Source: Ixodes scapularis (Eukaryota > Arthropoda > Arachnida > Ixodida > Ixodidae). Taken from it: a DNA stretch of 64,000 bases. Below the pieces are notes generated by a model. It searched no databases, was not told where the DNA came from, and worked only from the letters and a program-made list of their open reading frames with translations. Both the position numbers and the translations under genes were made by a program. Positions 44,221 through 56,052 of the stretch are shown here, one piece after another (positions within the stretch are counted from its first letter, which is position 1; each line of letters opens with the position of its first letter). The stretch lies in NCBI RefSeq assembly GCF_016920785.2, contig NW_024609839.1, positions 19,903,085-19,967,084 on the forward strand, in the 5' to 3' direction.

Positions 44221-46989
44221 TTGCCAAATTTGGTTAAAAGGTAAATTGGACAAAGTCTGGAATGAAAATATCCGCTTTGCGGTCCATACTTTGCCATATC
44301 TTGTTCAAAAGAAAATCGGATCAGCCACCTGATGCCGAAGACTTTCATGCGTATGGTTGAAGCATCAAGTTGTAAACAAACCATCCCAATACCGTACGGG
44401 CTGCGTCGATCAGAGCTCAGACCGCAGAAGACAGCGAGCTGATACGCGGTGTCAAAAAAGTGACATCTAGACGATTTTCGCGCAAGTCATCGCCTTCTAA
44501 TTCCATCTAGCTTTTTCTATGGACTCTGTAATACTTGTTCATTATTATGCTTAAACCACGTTTTGTTATTTTTTTGATTTTTATTTTAAGTTGCTTGATA
44601 ACTGTCAAATAACCTTTTTCACATAATTTTCTCCACATAACAACAAACAAAAAAAAAGAACAAATTTGATGCCACAGCTAGATGTACACACAATCGGAAA
44701 GTGTCATTTCAGTATCTTTGAGAGCTTTCCTGCGGTTTCCTTGTTTATGCCTGTATGTTCAACATTCTATTATGGTGCACATGCAGGCAATTTCAAGGGC
44801 TTTCATCCATATAGGTACGCAAAGCAGGGACTCGAACCGTAACCGTAACCGAAACTGAAAACCATTTAGGAACAAAAATTTCCATAATCGGAACAAAATT
44901 GTTATTTGAAATTAAAAAAAAACATAACCGTAACCGTAATCGTGAAGTATTTACCGGTAACCGGTTTTAACCAATATTATCCGAAAAAAAAAGTTTTTCT
45001 CAGGTAGGACCTGGAAGAGGGATCATGAAATATCGTGGCAATTTGAGAGAGTTACTTTCAGCGAGTGGTGCATCTGGTAATATATTTCTGTTCAATCTAA
45101 CTTTTGGGATTAAGGATACTTAGTTGAAATCAGTAGTCGTGCTTATAATAAAAAAGTCTATATTTCTAAATCTGTCACACTCCTACATCGCTACATGTAC
45201 CAGTGTGTGATCGCCTTCAGTGTAATAACTAATAAGTTAGAATTCTCATATGTCCATCCAATTCGGTTCTATCAAAACCACCGATGTTCCTGACATGCAG
45301 TAGCCAGTATGAAGAAACGATGTAAATTGACCGTCATGCAGAGCTGGCGGAAAAGAAAACCTGGTATTAATTTAGTCTGCAACGTGTCGCTAGTGACAAT
45401 TTTGTAACAGCACAGAAAGAAAAAAAATGTGAGAGGTTTGACATTGGTGTTAAGTGTATGTTTCATATTAAACGTGATCCAGAATTTATCTGAACAGAAA
45501 ACAATCACAGAAATTAAAAGTATTTTGTGGATTGAAAGCTAATATATCCTTTGATGGCCAGTATTTACATGGAAGTTCAGTGACTGGCCGGCATCGGCGC
45601 TTTGCTGTTCAAACTGGCGAGCCCCGTCATGGAAGATCCGTTTACTGACCGGCATTTTTTTTTTTTTTAATTTTTCACTATGCAGTCAAGTCATTGAGAT
45701 TCTGGCAAACTGCGGCAATTCATGAATAGCGAGTGGAAATGTTTGTTTTGATCAATCCTTCCTAAATGACGGCCGACGCTAGGGTATTTTTTTCCAGCAT
45801 GGCAAGTCTGACGTGTTTTATCGCGAAAACGTAAGAAAAAACAATGCGGTGAAGAAAATTTGCTGCCCAGAATTTGAGAATATGACTGCCTATGCCACGA
45901 AAAATAAATTTCACAACGCCGAGCATTACTTTTTTCAGGAAGCTAGTTTAATTTGATGTCATATACTTAAGGTCCGGTGGTATACACACGTGTTTGGCTC
46001 TGATAAAAAATAAAAAAAATGGTATAACGGAGCGAAAAAATGAAAAAAAAAACATGGCATTATTGAGCACGCACTCTCAGTTACAAAAACAATAATAAAC
46101 ATTACTTTTCAGATACTAGAAAACTAAAAGATGTGTTGACGCTACGAAATTGAGTGTGAAAATATGTTATTTCAGGCATGAATCAACTGTTTTCTGTGGT
46201 AGTTACGGTTATCTAATTCTAACAGAAATATTTCAAATGTTCCCATAGCCGAACGATATCTGTCTCTTTGATAGCTTATGTTATACGACATACCGTATCA
46301 GAGGAACGCGAATATAAACCTTTTTTTAACGCAAAAAAGCGAGAAGCACCACTGCGTTGTGGATGTTCACACTGCCGGGTTTGTGAACGTGACCCCTTGA
46401 CGCTACGAAAAATAATTGTTACAACGCCGAACGATACCATTTCTGATAGCTAGTTTAATTATCCGTGCTGTGCTTGAATCTCAGGAATAAAAACGTGTTT
46501 AGGCCTAATAAAATAAGTAAAACTGCGGCGCGCAACCTGTATAAATAAAACCTGGCGGCACGCGGGGGATAGCACTGATCTACCAGAACAAATTAAATAC
46601 TACTTTCCGGAAGTAAGAATATCAAGAGATGTGCTTAATACGTAGCGCGCTATGAGCTCAACTAAATTACAGCCTTAAAATTGCGGTATTTTTGATTAAA
46701 TAGTGGGTGAAGATGGCCGCTTTCAGAAAAACTTCGACTGCATTACTGTGGCAATTTTACCACTTCACATTTTCCCATTTTGCTCGCAATATGCTCATTA
46801 TTATTGCATAGCTTTCTTCTTTTAAAGGACTTGTGCCATTTGCCTACGGTTTTGAATTATCCCGGCAAAACAAGAGGGCCATGGTTTGTGCATTGCAAAG
46901 GTTCAAACTTTGGGTCGCTCTTGTTTTTTGTTTTTTTTCACATTATACGTGATTATTACCCTAAAGAACGGTGCCAACGACTGCAAAAA
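44221..46989. other. AT-rich intergenic DNA with a diverged duplication
   Basis: No supported gene. Segments at about 45840-46150 and 46370-46660 align as diverged tandem copies, spacing roughly 510-525 bp (shared ACGAAAAATAA, ACAACGCCGA, AGCTAGTTTAATT). Confidence 0.5.
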
Positions 46990-47155
46990 CATAGAAAATA
47001 TTTAAAATTAATAAAAACTAATACAGAAACGTGGGGAAAATATCTAAAATATTAAAAACTACTACAAAAAGGCGAGAAAAAAATATTAAAAATAATAAAA
47101 ACTAATACAAAAGGTGAAGAAAAATATTTAAGACAATAATAACTAACAAAAAGGC
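46990..47155. repeat. ~53-bp AT-rich tandem repeat
   Basis: About three to four units of an AAAAATATTTAAAATTAATA-like sequence, with AAAACTAATAC and a short G-containing spacer in each. Confidence 0.6.
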
Positions 47156-47169
47156 ATGACTTGAAAGGA

Positions 47170-47250
47170 TGCCCACCGCGATTTGAACCAATGACCGGCC
47201 GCTCAGGAAGACGGAGCGTTAATACACTACGCTACAACCGCTGGGTTGAC
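47170..47250 (-). repeat. tRNA-like sequence, minus strand
   Basis: Minus-strand box A-like GTAGCGTAGTG and box B GGTTCAAAT, spaced as in a tRNA, with an anticodon-arm-like CTCCGTCTTCCTGAG. The T-stem is mispaired, so this is probably a tRNA pseudogene or SINE head. Confidence 0.4.
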
Positions 47251-49904
47251 TTGGTGTGTTTTCTAGAAGTATACATGCTTCCTAAATTGGTTTTGAAGCA
47301 GGTACACCTAGTTTCGTATTTAATATTTTGCTAAGTGTTCAGGAATTATCTATAATATTATGGCAATATTGACGTGCGCAATAATTTATTATTACTGTGT
47401 CTTTTATAAGTTTTATAATGCGGTTTGCTTATTTTTTTATTTAAACGTTTTGAAGATACGAAACAATCCATCGAATCAACAGCCTATGTTTCGCACGGTT
47501 TGCCGGGCGTGTCGGCCGTGTGCGCAGTGTGCGTTTGAACAGTTTGAATGCCTGCGATCACGACCGGATAACGGTTAAATTTCCCGATTAGTCGTGATCT
47601 GTGGAGTAGGCCTTAGTTTCAAACGTGTCCGAAAAAGACGGAAGCGACTATGAGACGTGGAACTACGTCAAATCGGCTCAACAGCCAAGGTCATGGCACG
47701 GGAACCGAAGTAAGTTTGTTTCTTTGTTCGTTAGGGCTAGCTTATTTCCTGCGTTCAGAAAGCTTTTTATTGTCTGTAGATCGCTTGCTTTTACCAGTAT
47801 TATTAATTGTGCGCGAATGGTGTTACGCGAGGCTGTTTTTCTTCTTTTTTCCCCGATGCAGAGACTGTACTCGCTCGAAGTCCATCAGTAGCGGCGGAAC
47901 TCTTTGGGAGACGGAGGGTAGGGGGGTGGGGGTCAAAGGCGGAAGAGGATGGGGGAGGGCGGGGGTGTTGATTGCCTCCCTCTGCCGTATTGTTTGCTGG
48001 TAAACTAGAATGTCTGGAAGCGCGCGGTACGGTGCCCCTCCATTCCCGACACCATTGCGTGCGGAGAGCTGGACCCGACAAAAAGCGGCGATTGATTGAT
48101 CGAGCAAGCCCGTAGCTTCCACCGCCCAGTCGTCTCCAAACGATTTCATTTTCGCGATTCGTAATCAGAAAAGGATTGCCAAAACTGGTGCCGCAATGAA
48201 TTCACCCCATGGTTATTATAGCATAGCATACCACTTTCGATCGCAAAAATTTGCGCCCGCGAAATAAGTTTTGACGCCGGCACTTATACCTCGCGAAATC
48301 TCGAGCTCTAAATATCATTTGCTGTTCACGTGTTTTGTATGATCCAACGCACGTTCAACGAATTTCACACTTCCAGAAACACTCGGACTGCTTCAAATGT
48401 TGAAGCATTTACTCTTTTCATACTGCTGTTTTTTAGAGGCTATCAAGTATTAATTACAAGCTTCTAGGGAAATTTACAAGCATGTCCTGAATTAAGGTAG
48501 TGTCCCGCCAGTTTTTGGTATCTATATTTTGGTGAGTATAAGTATATAGTGTTAGACATACCTTACCCTATCCCTGATGTTTCGTTTGGTACTGACTTTA
48601 GCGAATGGTGAAAGTTGTAATTGTTTTTAGTTGTTGCATGATTGTAGTAAGGTGGTGAGCTGGTACTACTTGAACATCTTGAAAAATAGTTCCCAAAAAA
48701 TCAAGGAGACAGGGAGAGTAACACTTAGACCTCATGCAAGCGCAAACTGAGCTCGCATAAATCAGAGAAGGGAGAAATAAAAATGCGGTAGGGGCTCGAG
48801 CACAGGCCCAAGTGGAACGCGCTGATTTACCTCTTAGCAAGAGCCGACTAAAAAAAGAAAAAAACAATTTGCATGTTAGTGAAGGTAACAAATTGATGGC
48901 TAGTACATAAAAATAGCTCCATTTTTCCATAAAATTACGATGGATTGTCACCTACCTATGCACTGTTTACATCCTTAGGAAAAACGTGAATAATTAGCAG
49001 ATACTATAAAAACATAGAAGAGAATTATTATAGGCTTTTATTATTCGTAGTATGGGCGACCATTTTGTCCGCACATCCGTCTGTTACCTGAGCTGCCGAG
49101 GAAATTGTTTTTACATTATTATGCAAATGGATGAATTAGCATGGCCCACTTGGGCCTGTTTGAACTTTTGCTAAAGCTCCTAATGCATTCTTTTTTTTTT
49201 CTTCTCTAATTTATGAGTGTTGGAAGTCTGCACTCGTATGTAGTGTAAGTATTCCTCTCCTTTATTCCTTGTTTTTTGTGTGCTATATTTCAAGATGTTC
49301 AATCAAATTGAACTCACCACTTTACTACATGGAAAAGCTGTTGCTAATTTTAGAGTGTCTGTAAAACAATCTACCTGACATCTATGTCTCACACCCCGGT
49401 TCCTGAAGCTCCCATTCTCCGAGTACAGCCTTTCTGATTTCTCTCATCCTCCTACTTGTTTTCTTTTGTGTTCAATAGATCGAGTTGCGAGTGTGCACCA
49501 GTCTGCGTGCACTTTTTTCAAGTTGGTTCATGATGTTTTTTACCATATATTCTAATCTGTGTTTTCATCTTTATACTTACTGCAGCCTTTCCCAATTAGA
49601 CGTTTGCATTCACTTTCGCCATCCTGATGTGAGTGACCTGAGACGACACAAAAGGACAGTCTCCCCTGCTGAAGTCCTGGCTTGATGGAAGACTGCCAAG
49701 GCTGTTCATGGTAAGGTGCTCTATATATTGAGCGATATAATAGCAACTTATTTCTGCTAGAATTGCTTTTAACACAGACTGTATTTATGGGTTGGCCTTT
49801 AGCAATTCTGTTGCCACTCACGTGAAATGAAAGCCGTTAGGAAAATTGCGCATTTCATTCGTAAGCGGAATGCTGAGTTTACAACAGAAGTACGTTGCGT
49901 TGGG

Positions 49905-50010
49905 GATCAGTGGCCGACTGGGCTAGCGCACATCAGCTCGGAGCACGTGGAACAAAAGCTTGCGCTGCAGAACCCAGAGATCCTGGGTTCAATCCCCACC
50001 CCTGCCTATT
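49905..50010 (+). repeat. tRNA-like SINE head
   Basis: Box A-like TGGCCGACTGGGC (49911) and box B GGTTCAATCCC (49986-49996), with a longer interval as in Ser/Leu-type tRNAs with a long variable arm. Most likely the head of a tRNA-derived SINE; the tail end was not located. Confidence 0.45.
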
Positions 50011-50828
50011 TCGATCTAGATAAGCATCGTACCAGCATGCGGTCGTGTATCACTACTGCGTGGTGCAGGTTGATTCCAGGCTAGCAGTCATATTGCATTG
50101 GCTAAATTGCTCATCTACAGCGAGCAACTCGTCACAACTTTCAAATGGCTCACCAACTACACGCTGTATAAATGTCCACAGAACCCCAACAGAACTGCGT
50201 CACTACTTGCATCCAGTATTGCTGTGTGTTGTATCTGTATTTTGTATTTGTTTATTTCGTGTTCCCAATAATGGCTGAGCCTTCCCATTGGTGCGCATGT
50301 TAGTAGCAACACACAAACGCGAACAAACGGCGAGAGTGGTGAAGAGCACCACTTTTGCCGCTCGCCACCGCGCCCATTGGTTTTCGGAGAAGTTTGCAGT
50401 GTTAGTCTTTGTGGTATTTGGTCATATATCGCATATGGACACAACCAGGGCACTGTACCTACAACTCAACACTTGCAAGACTTGCATGAATACACCCTGC
50501 AGGTGCTCGCACTTTCAGAGTTATTTTAATGTTGCAGAAATGATAGAATGGATGCTTGGGTAATTTGATGAACCATATTCTATGGTGACAGCGCAGAGAA
50601 ACATTCGCACACCAGACACTCAGGAAAACAAGCACACGCGCTGAACTTACAACTTTCGTGTATTCGACTACTTCGTTCTTCTCTTCAACGTCTAGATTGA
50701 CTTTTCAGATCGTGATAAGGAGAATAGCACGAAATACAAGGAAAAAAGCAAACAACAAAAAGAAAAAGGAACAGTAAAAACAAAAATAGGAAGACCTTAC
50801 AAGTCATCCCTCTCCCTCACTGCTATCC

Positions 50829-51085
50829 TTAAGTTAGAAATTGGAGCTTTTTGGTCGACAACACAATAGAAGGACTACTTACCCACTTGTTCTTCAGATG
50901 CTCTATTCTTTGTGCCTCCATTATTTCTCTTGACAATGGGTCTCGACTCTTAACTATTACGGAACAATTTTCAAAATGTGTTACACAACCACAATCCCGA
51001 GAGCGGGTTCCCAAATGTTCAGCGGCGACTTGGTGGGTGTTATGAAAATGCTCCTTTAAACGGTCATTCAAACACCTGCCAGTCT
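50829..51085 (-). pseudogene. GIY-YIG endonuclease fragment, left arm
   Basis: The minus frame reads YVDQTGRCLNDRLKEHFHNT, then CGCVTHFENC, SREIMEAQRIEHL and SSPSIVLSTKKLQFL. YVxQTGRxxxDRLxEH is the GIY-YIG core (catalytic Arg, helix) as in Penelope-like elements; the Glu of REIxEA is also present. The GIY half itself is missing. Confidence 0.75.
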
Positions 51086-51102
51086 GGTCTACATAACTAG
51101 TG

Positions 51103-51370
51103 TGGTAAGAAGTATGTAGGCCAGACTGGCAGGTGTTTGAATGATCGTTTAAGGGAGCATTTTTATAATAACCCCCGAGTCGTCGCTGTACATTTGGGAA
51201 TCTGCTGTCAAGATTGTGGTTGCGTAGCGGATTTTGAAAATTGTTTTATAATAGATAGATTAATAGATAAATAGAAATAATGAAAGCGCAGAGAATAGAA
51301 CATCTGAAGGACAAATGTGTAAGTAGTCCTTCTATAGCACTGTCGACCAAAGAGCTTCAATTTCTATCTA
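51103..51370 (+). pseudogene. GIY-YIG endonuclease fragment, right arm
   Basis: The plus strand reads KKYVGQTGRCLNDRLREHFY, then HLGICCQDCGCVADFENC, after which an AT-rich expansion (GATAGATTAATAGATAAATAG) and stops break the frame. The final SFNFYL-type end is still visible near 51360. More decayed than the left arm. Confidence 0.72.
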
Positions 51371-54215
51371 AACAATAGTGGTGAGGAAGAAGGATGATTT
51401 GTAAGGGTTTTTTTTTACTCTTTTTTTTCTTTTGTCTTGCCTTTCGCTTTTTTCCCTTGTATTTCGTGCTATTTCTTCTGCTTATCACGTTCTGGAAAGT
51501 CAATCCGGACGTTGAAGAGAAGAATGAAGTAGTCGAATACACAAGAGCTATAAGTTTAGCGCGTGTGCTTGTCTTTCTGAGTATCTGGTGTGTGATTGTT
51601 TCCCTGCACTGTCTCCGTAGAATATGCAAAAATGAATAATGACAGTGGCATATTTGTCATGCCAAAGCCTGTCACACTTATTCCGAACTATGATCTCCGC
51701 GAGATCACAATACCATCGTGTCTGTTGTAGTGGCACTGCAGACTCTATACTTGTTTTGCTTCAGTCTTTGTGAGGGGGACGCTCTAATCCGATTCTACTC
51801 ATATATGGTGTACTAGATAGCACCATATTTGCAGAGCTAGTCTTTGGTTTTTGTTGTTCCATCGAAATATATTTCAACCTTTACGTTTGAAGTATATTGC
51901 GTTAACATAATTGACCCAACCTCTGATTTTTATTTGTCAGTGCCTCTAGCGAATTGTGCATGCTAGGATTGCTTTTGCTTGTTTGTTTCACATAATCTAC
52001 AGCACATTTTTCACCTTTCTACTCAGTGAAGCCCTCGCCGAACAGAAGCTAGCATCGACTAGGCCGAGGTTCAGGTCCATGGCAGTCTCCAGAGGTTGTT
52101 GATGGGTAAGCTGCCTTATATATATACAGCTGTGTAAGAGCAGCTTGTCTTGGGTGACAATTTGAAATGCATTTTGATGTTTTAGAAAGTGAAATATGCA
52201 TGGGCATACTTGCAACGTGAAGCCTTACCAAGCCTGTTTTGAACTTTCGTCCTCTTGAGATTTCATTACAGCCGTTTATGCTGCACACAGACTAGCTACT
52301 TCGGCCAGGTAGAGACTTGATCGATATGAAGGTAAACAGGTGAGTATCAACTGCTCAGTTCCATCCATGGTGACGTTCTCTCCTTATCAGACGACTTACC
52401 ACACTTGGTTCGCAAGGCATTTGAAAAGGAGAGCAAGTCAGCTGCTGCATGATGCTCCCAGTACTGAGCAGTCGACGATTGCTTGTTCACCTTCGTATAG
52501 ATCATGAGTGTACTTCAAGCTCGGCAAGTGGGACACTTATCTGATTCAGCCTAGCAGTAGTGTGCTGAGCGGAATGTGTAGAGTTAGTTGACTTGTGTAC
52601 AGGCAGTGGCTGCGCGGTATAAAACAAACCCAATTGGGAACTTTAATGCAATCGTGTGTACTTCCATTGATGTTATGATTATGATTACACAACGTTTTAT
52701 AGTGCAAAGAAAAAAAACGCGATGTAATCGTTTTTGTAGACTGCGTGTGCGACCTCCAAGCTTGTGTTTGTACGTTCTGTGTGGTGAAACGCCCTGTATA
52801 AGCAAAATTAGAGAATCCTCGAGCTATATGCTGCAAGGAGTAAAAACAGCAGTCTGGCCGCATTCTCCCCTCTTCCATATACTCTGCAAATGCAGATGGA
52901 CACACACTTTGGACGCTTTGCCCTTAAAGGCCCCACATAAAGCACACTGCTTAATAATCATCAATTATTGTGAAGTGTGCGGATTTGGCTGTTCAGCAAA
53001 ATGCGGGCCAAATCGTTTGTGTCAAATCTTTACATCGCCCCCAAAAAAAGTCTTCTGTTGTCCTAGCCCAGGGGCCTATTTAGACAAATTATTGCAAAAC
53101 AATGTAGCTAATAATGTGTATATCTGCTGATTATTGTTTTGTTTCCTTCCAATTACAGCATACACGGAGGGTATCTCCAAGGAGAAGGGGTGGGATTATG
53201 TAGAGAAGCTAGTGCTTCTCTCTATGGGTACAGAGCTGTCCGAAGTAAGGTCAGAATGGAAAGAGCACCACCAAGTTCCGCCTGGTTCTGAAAAGCCACC
53301 AAATGAACCTAGAATTCAGAAGAATAGTAATATGAAGGACCTAGGCAGGGTAGCCACACGTTTTGAGTTCGCAATGACATTTGAATAAGATCACAAATAT
53401 TCCTGCATTGCTCAAAGTCGCCTAGTTTACACACCATATTGGTTATGTTTAGCACAGCAGAAATAGTTTTTTATCAGACTGAAACCTGATTGTTAATTGA
53501 ACAAATGTGGCTGTCTGTGTAAGTCCTTCGTGTTTTTATTCTTTCTTATTTGTGTATTCATTATTTCATGTTTTTCTCATCATTTAGTCCGTGTTTTTGT
53601 TATATGTTCATCATTTATTTATTTTTTTCTTTTGTTAAGTTTTAGTTAAAGATATGATGCCCTCGTCATTTTCTAGTGCGGGAAACGGTGGTGACCTAGT
53701 CGTGTTCAAGGAGCAGAAATGAACTTTCCATCTTGTATTGCTTTCGGCGAACAATGGTGTCTTTGTGCGTGTGTGTGTGCGATGTGTTGATCATAAGGGA
53801 TGATTTCGGGACCGAACGGGAAAACAAGGCCAGCGAGGAGCGACTGGGGGACTTTGAACATCGCACGGTGCAAGGAAGGACTTCAACGACGAGGCTAGCA
53901 AGCAAGCCCTTGTCAAAACTGATGTGCTCGACCGGAGAGTTGAATCAGGACTGTGACCCTTGGAGTAAGAATGAACGACTTTGGAACTTTCGTATAGTTT
54001 ACAGCTTAATTGTCACCTTCCTTTTGTTTCATTTTAATAGGTGTCTGTGTGCTATTACATTTTTAGTTTATTTTAATGGTTGTCCATGTGATATTACGAT
54101 TTTTTTTCTTGAACGGCGAAGTGCTTGTTTGGAGTTTTGGCGCTTTTATGTATAAAACTTTTTTTGCAAACCATATTCTTACTGCTCCCTCAACAACCTA
54201 TCCCGCCAAAGGGCT

Positions 54216-54822
54216 CCCTTACAAGAAAATGAAACAAGTTTCAATTGAAAGCCATTCAACTGAATAGAAACTCAATTGAAACTCATTGATTATTTTTGTA
54301 AGGGGCTGTGATTTTCCGACATCCAATGACATGTTTCCTAACTAGCGATCGCCTGCATTTTATCTTTGTAGCATACATATTTGTCGGAATCACAAATTTC
54401 GAACCAGGCCAATAAAGATTGGTCAGTGGCCTATTCTGTCGATGCATCTATATAAACACACGTTTGGCAGTGTGGAATAGCAGTAAAATGTATATTTTGT
54501 GGATATTCATAGAAATGCATTATATGATCCTTTGTCTGGACCTGAAGGTATGGTACCTGCCCCATGGCAATAATTTTAATGTGATGCTAGAAGGAGCATC
54601 ACATGAAAATTGCTTTATATGGGGTAAGTACTATATTTTCCAGGCCCAAACATGGGATCATATAAAGCAGTCTATACATGGTATATGAGGAATTGGGCAG
54701 AGATGGCTATATCCATCCAGACACGGTCGGATTATGCATATGTGGTCCATATCTGCCCAATTCCTTATATATCCATATCTGTATTTTTTATTAGAAGTCT
54801 AGATATGACATTTTTGTAAGGG
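54216..54822. repeat. Compound palindrome with CCCTTACAA ends
   Basis: A short 54216-54304 palindrome (CCCTTACAAG ... TTGTAAGGG) is followed by a large imperfect inverted repeat centred at ~54592 (core arms 54551-54589 and 54595-54632, weaker to ~54505 and ~54680). A second one is centred at ~54727 (GAATTGGGCAGA / TCTGCCCAATTC). The right edge GTAAGGG at 54822 matches the left edge inverted. It looks like a MITE or nested MITEs; no coding capacity. Confidence 0.6.
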
Positions 54823-55426
54823 ATGACCTGTAGCATCAGCTGCAGCACATCGGAAGGTGAAACAGTAGGAATGTCACTATTAAACTATTTCTATTATATT
54901 CCGGTGTTACCTGATACGGTTTAATATACGGCTAGACCCACTCCGGTGAAGCTTTACGGATCGGCAGATACGGTTCAGCTTCCGCTTCGACCAATTGCGG
55001 TTGGGTTTCCGGACTGGGCATTTCCGGTTCATTTTACGGTTTCTAGAAATCCGGTTTGTTTAGGGGCCCGTATGATGGTTTGAAATTCCGGATTCATTCC
55101 GGTTTATTTTTAAACCGTTTTTTTGGTAGGGACGACTAATGTGAGCCGTCTTAGTGTCTTTAGAGTGAAAAGGTTTAGCTCTCAGGGACTGAAAACTTTG
55201 CGCACGTGAGGTTTTTCGTCACACCAATATTCAAGTGTAGGATAAACGAACGTGCGCCCCAACCCAGGGCTGACTTGCTAGAAACAGCGTCTCAGCTGAG
55301 TTGGGGAAAGAAAGCACTGGGGCCAAAGCCAGCGCACAAGCCGAGCGGGACTCCATGTCTCAAGACGCTCGCGCGCCCCACCATTTGCCCTGTCTTCTGT
55401 CAGCCAGTCTCAGCTTTGACGCTGTT

Positions 55427-55604
55427 CTATACTCCGTTTCATACTTAGGGTGCAGCGCTGTAAAAGCTATACTAGCGCGAGAGCGTGGCTTAATCTATGG
55501 TTTTGTTTGCGCGAGAACACGTGCCAATGATCAACGAGATCAAGCCCCATGCTCGCGCCAGTAGCTTTGACAGCGTTGCACACTAAGTATGAAACAGAGT
55601 ATAG
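55427..55604. repeat. 178-bp palindromic element
   Basis: Arms 55427-55481 and 55552-55604 are inverted copies with few mismatches (CTATACTCCGTTTCATACTT on the left; the inverted right arm has T for C at one position). Probable MITE; no target duplication recognised. Confidence 0.7.
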
Positions 55605-56052
55605 CAAGCCGGCCCAGAGGAAACTGTCACCGATACTCATTCTGCACGAACATCAGCAGTGCAGACAAAGGCATAGGCACGAGCGCGTGGCTTTGGAAAG
55701 TGCCTCTTATGCACGAGTCTTCTACAAACAAAAGCATTTCGTTGAGCTAGGCTCACGCACCTGTGCCTTTGTCTTTACTGCAGAAATTTGTGAGATGGAG
55801 TAGAGAGGCTGAGGTTGAACGCTACTATTTCACGCTTTAAATTTCGTTTGCAATATTGTGACGTCACGGTCTCCTGATTGGTCGACGCTGTGTCGTACCT
55901 TTAGTTTACGCTCTAACCGCGAGGGGAGTTTTCGGCGCTGGCGGCGGCCTTTGCTTTGCACATTGTCCAAACTCTCCCAATATACGGCTCTGTCAGCAGC
56001 TAAACGGGAAAAAAACACACAAGAAAATGTGTCTAGGACACGCAAAAACAAA

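Larger units (their letters stand above)
50572..51633. mobile_element. Penelope-like element ends, inverted head-to-head
   Basis: A ~1.06-kb imperfect palindrome. Left arm ~50572-51085, right arm ~51103-51633, joined by a ~17-bp spacer. Both arms carry, on opposite strands, the C-terminal half of a GIY-YIG endonuclease and the same 3' untranslated tail (for example GTCGAATACAC, GCGCGTGTGCTTGT). GIY-YIG fused to RT is the hallmark of Penelope-like elements, whose copies are often 5'-truncated and arranged as inverted pairs. No RT remains here. Confidence 0.82.
47650..53388 (+). ncRNA. Candidate spliced transcript, non-coding
   Basis: Five intervals with good splice signals in order: ?-47709 (donor GAA|GTAAGT), 49586-49710 (acceptor TTACTGCAG, donor ATG|GTAAGG), 52027-52105 (acceptor CTTTCTACTCAG, donor GG|GTAAGC), 52272-52331 (acceptor ATTTCATTACAG, donor AAG|GTAAAC) and 53159 onward (acceptor CCTTCCAATTACAG). 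Exons 3 and 4 have stops in all forward frames or nearly so, so a protein is unlikely. The last interval alone has an 84-residue frame (53134-53388) that I do not recognise. The start region is CpG-rich. This is a prediction from splice motifs; chance matches are possible over 6 kb. Confidence 0.25.

Noticed and set aside
44826..44965. CAGGGACTCGAACCGTAACC, hAT-like terminus with CCGTAA repeats
   Set aside because: The opposite terminus and an 8-bp target duplication were not found; the CCGTAA repeats are few and not telomeric.
51357..51736. Small frames next to the Penelope palindrome
   Set aside because: They are antisense to, or lie beyond, the right arm and have no domain.
53733..54155. 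140-residue plus-strand frame
   Set aside because: No recognisable domain, low-complexity (CVCVCD) start and hydrophobic AT-rich end; likely chance.
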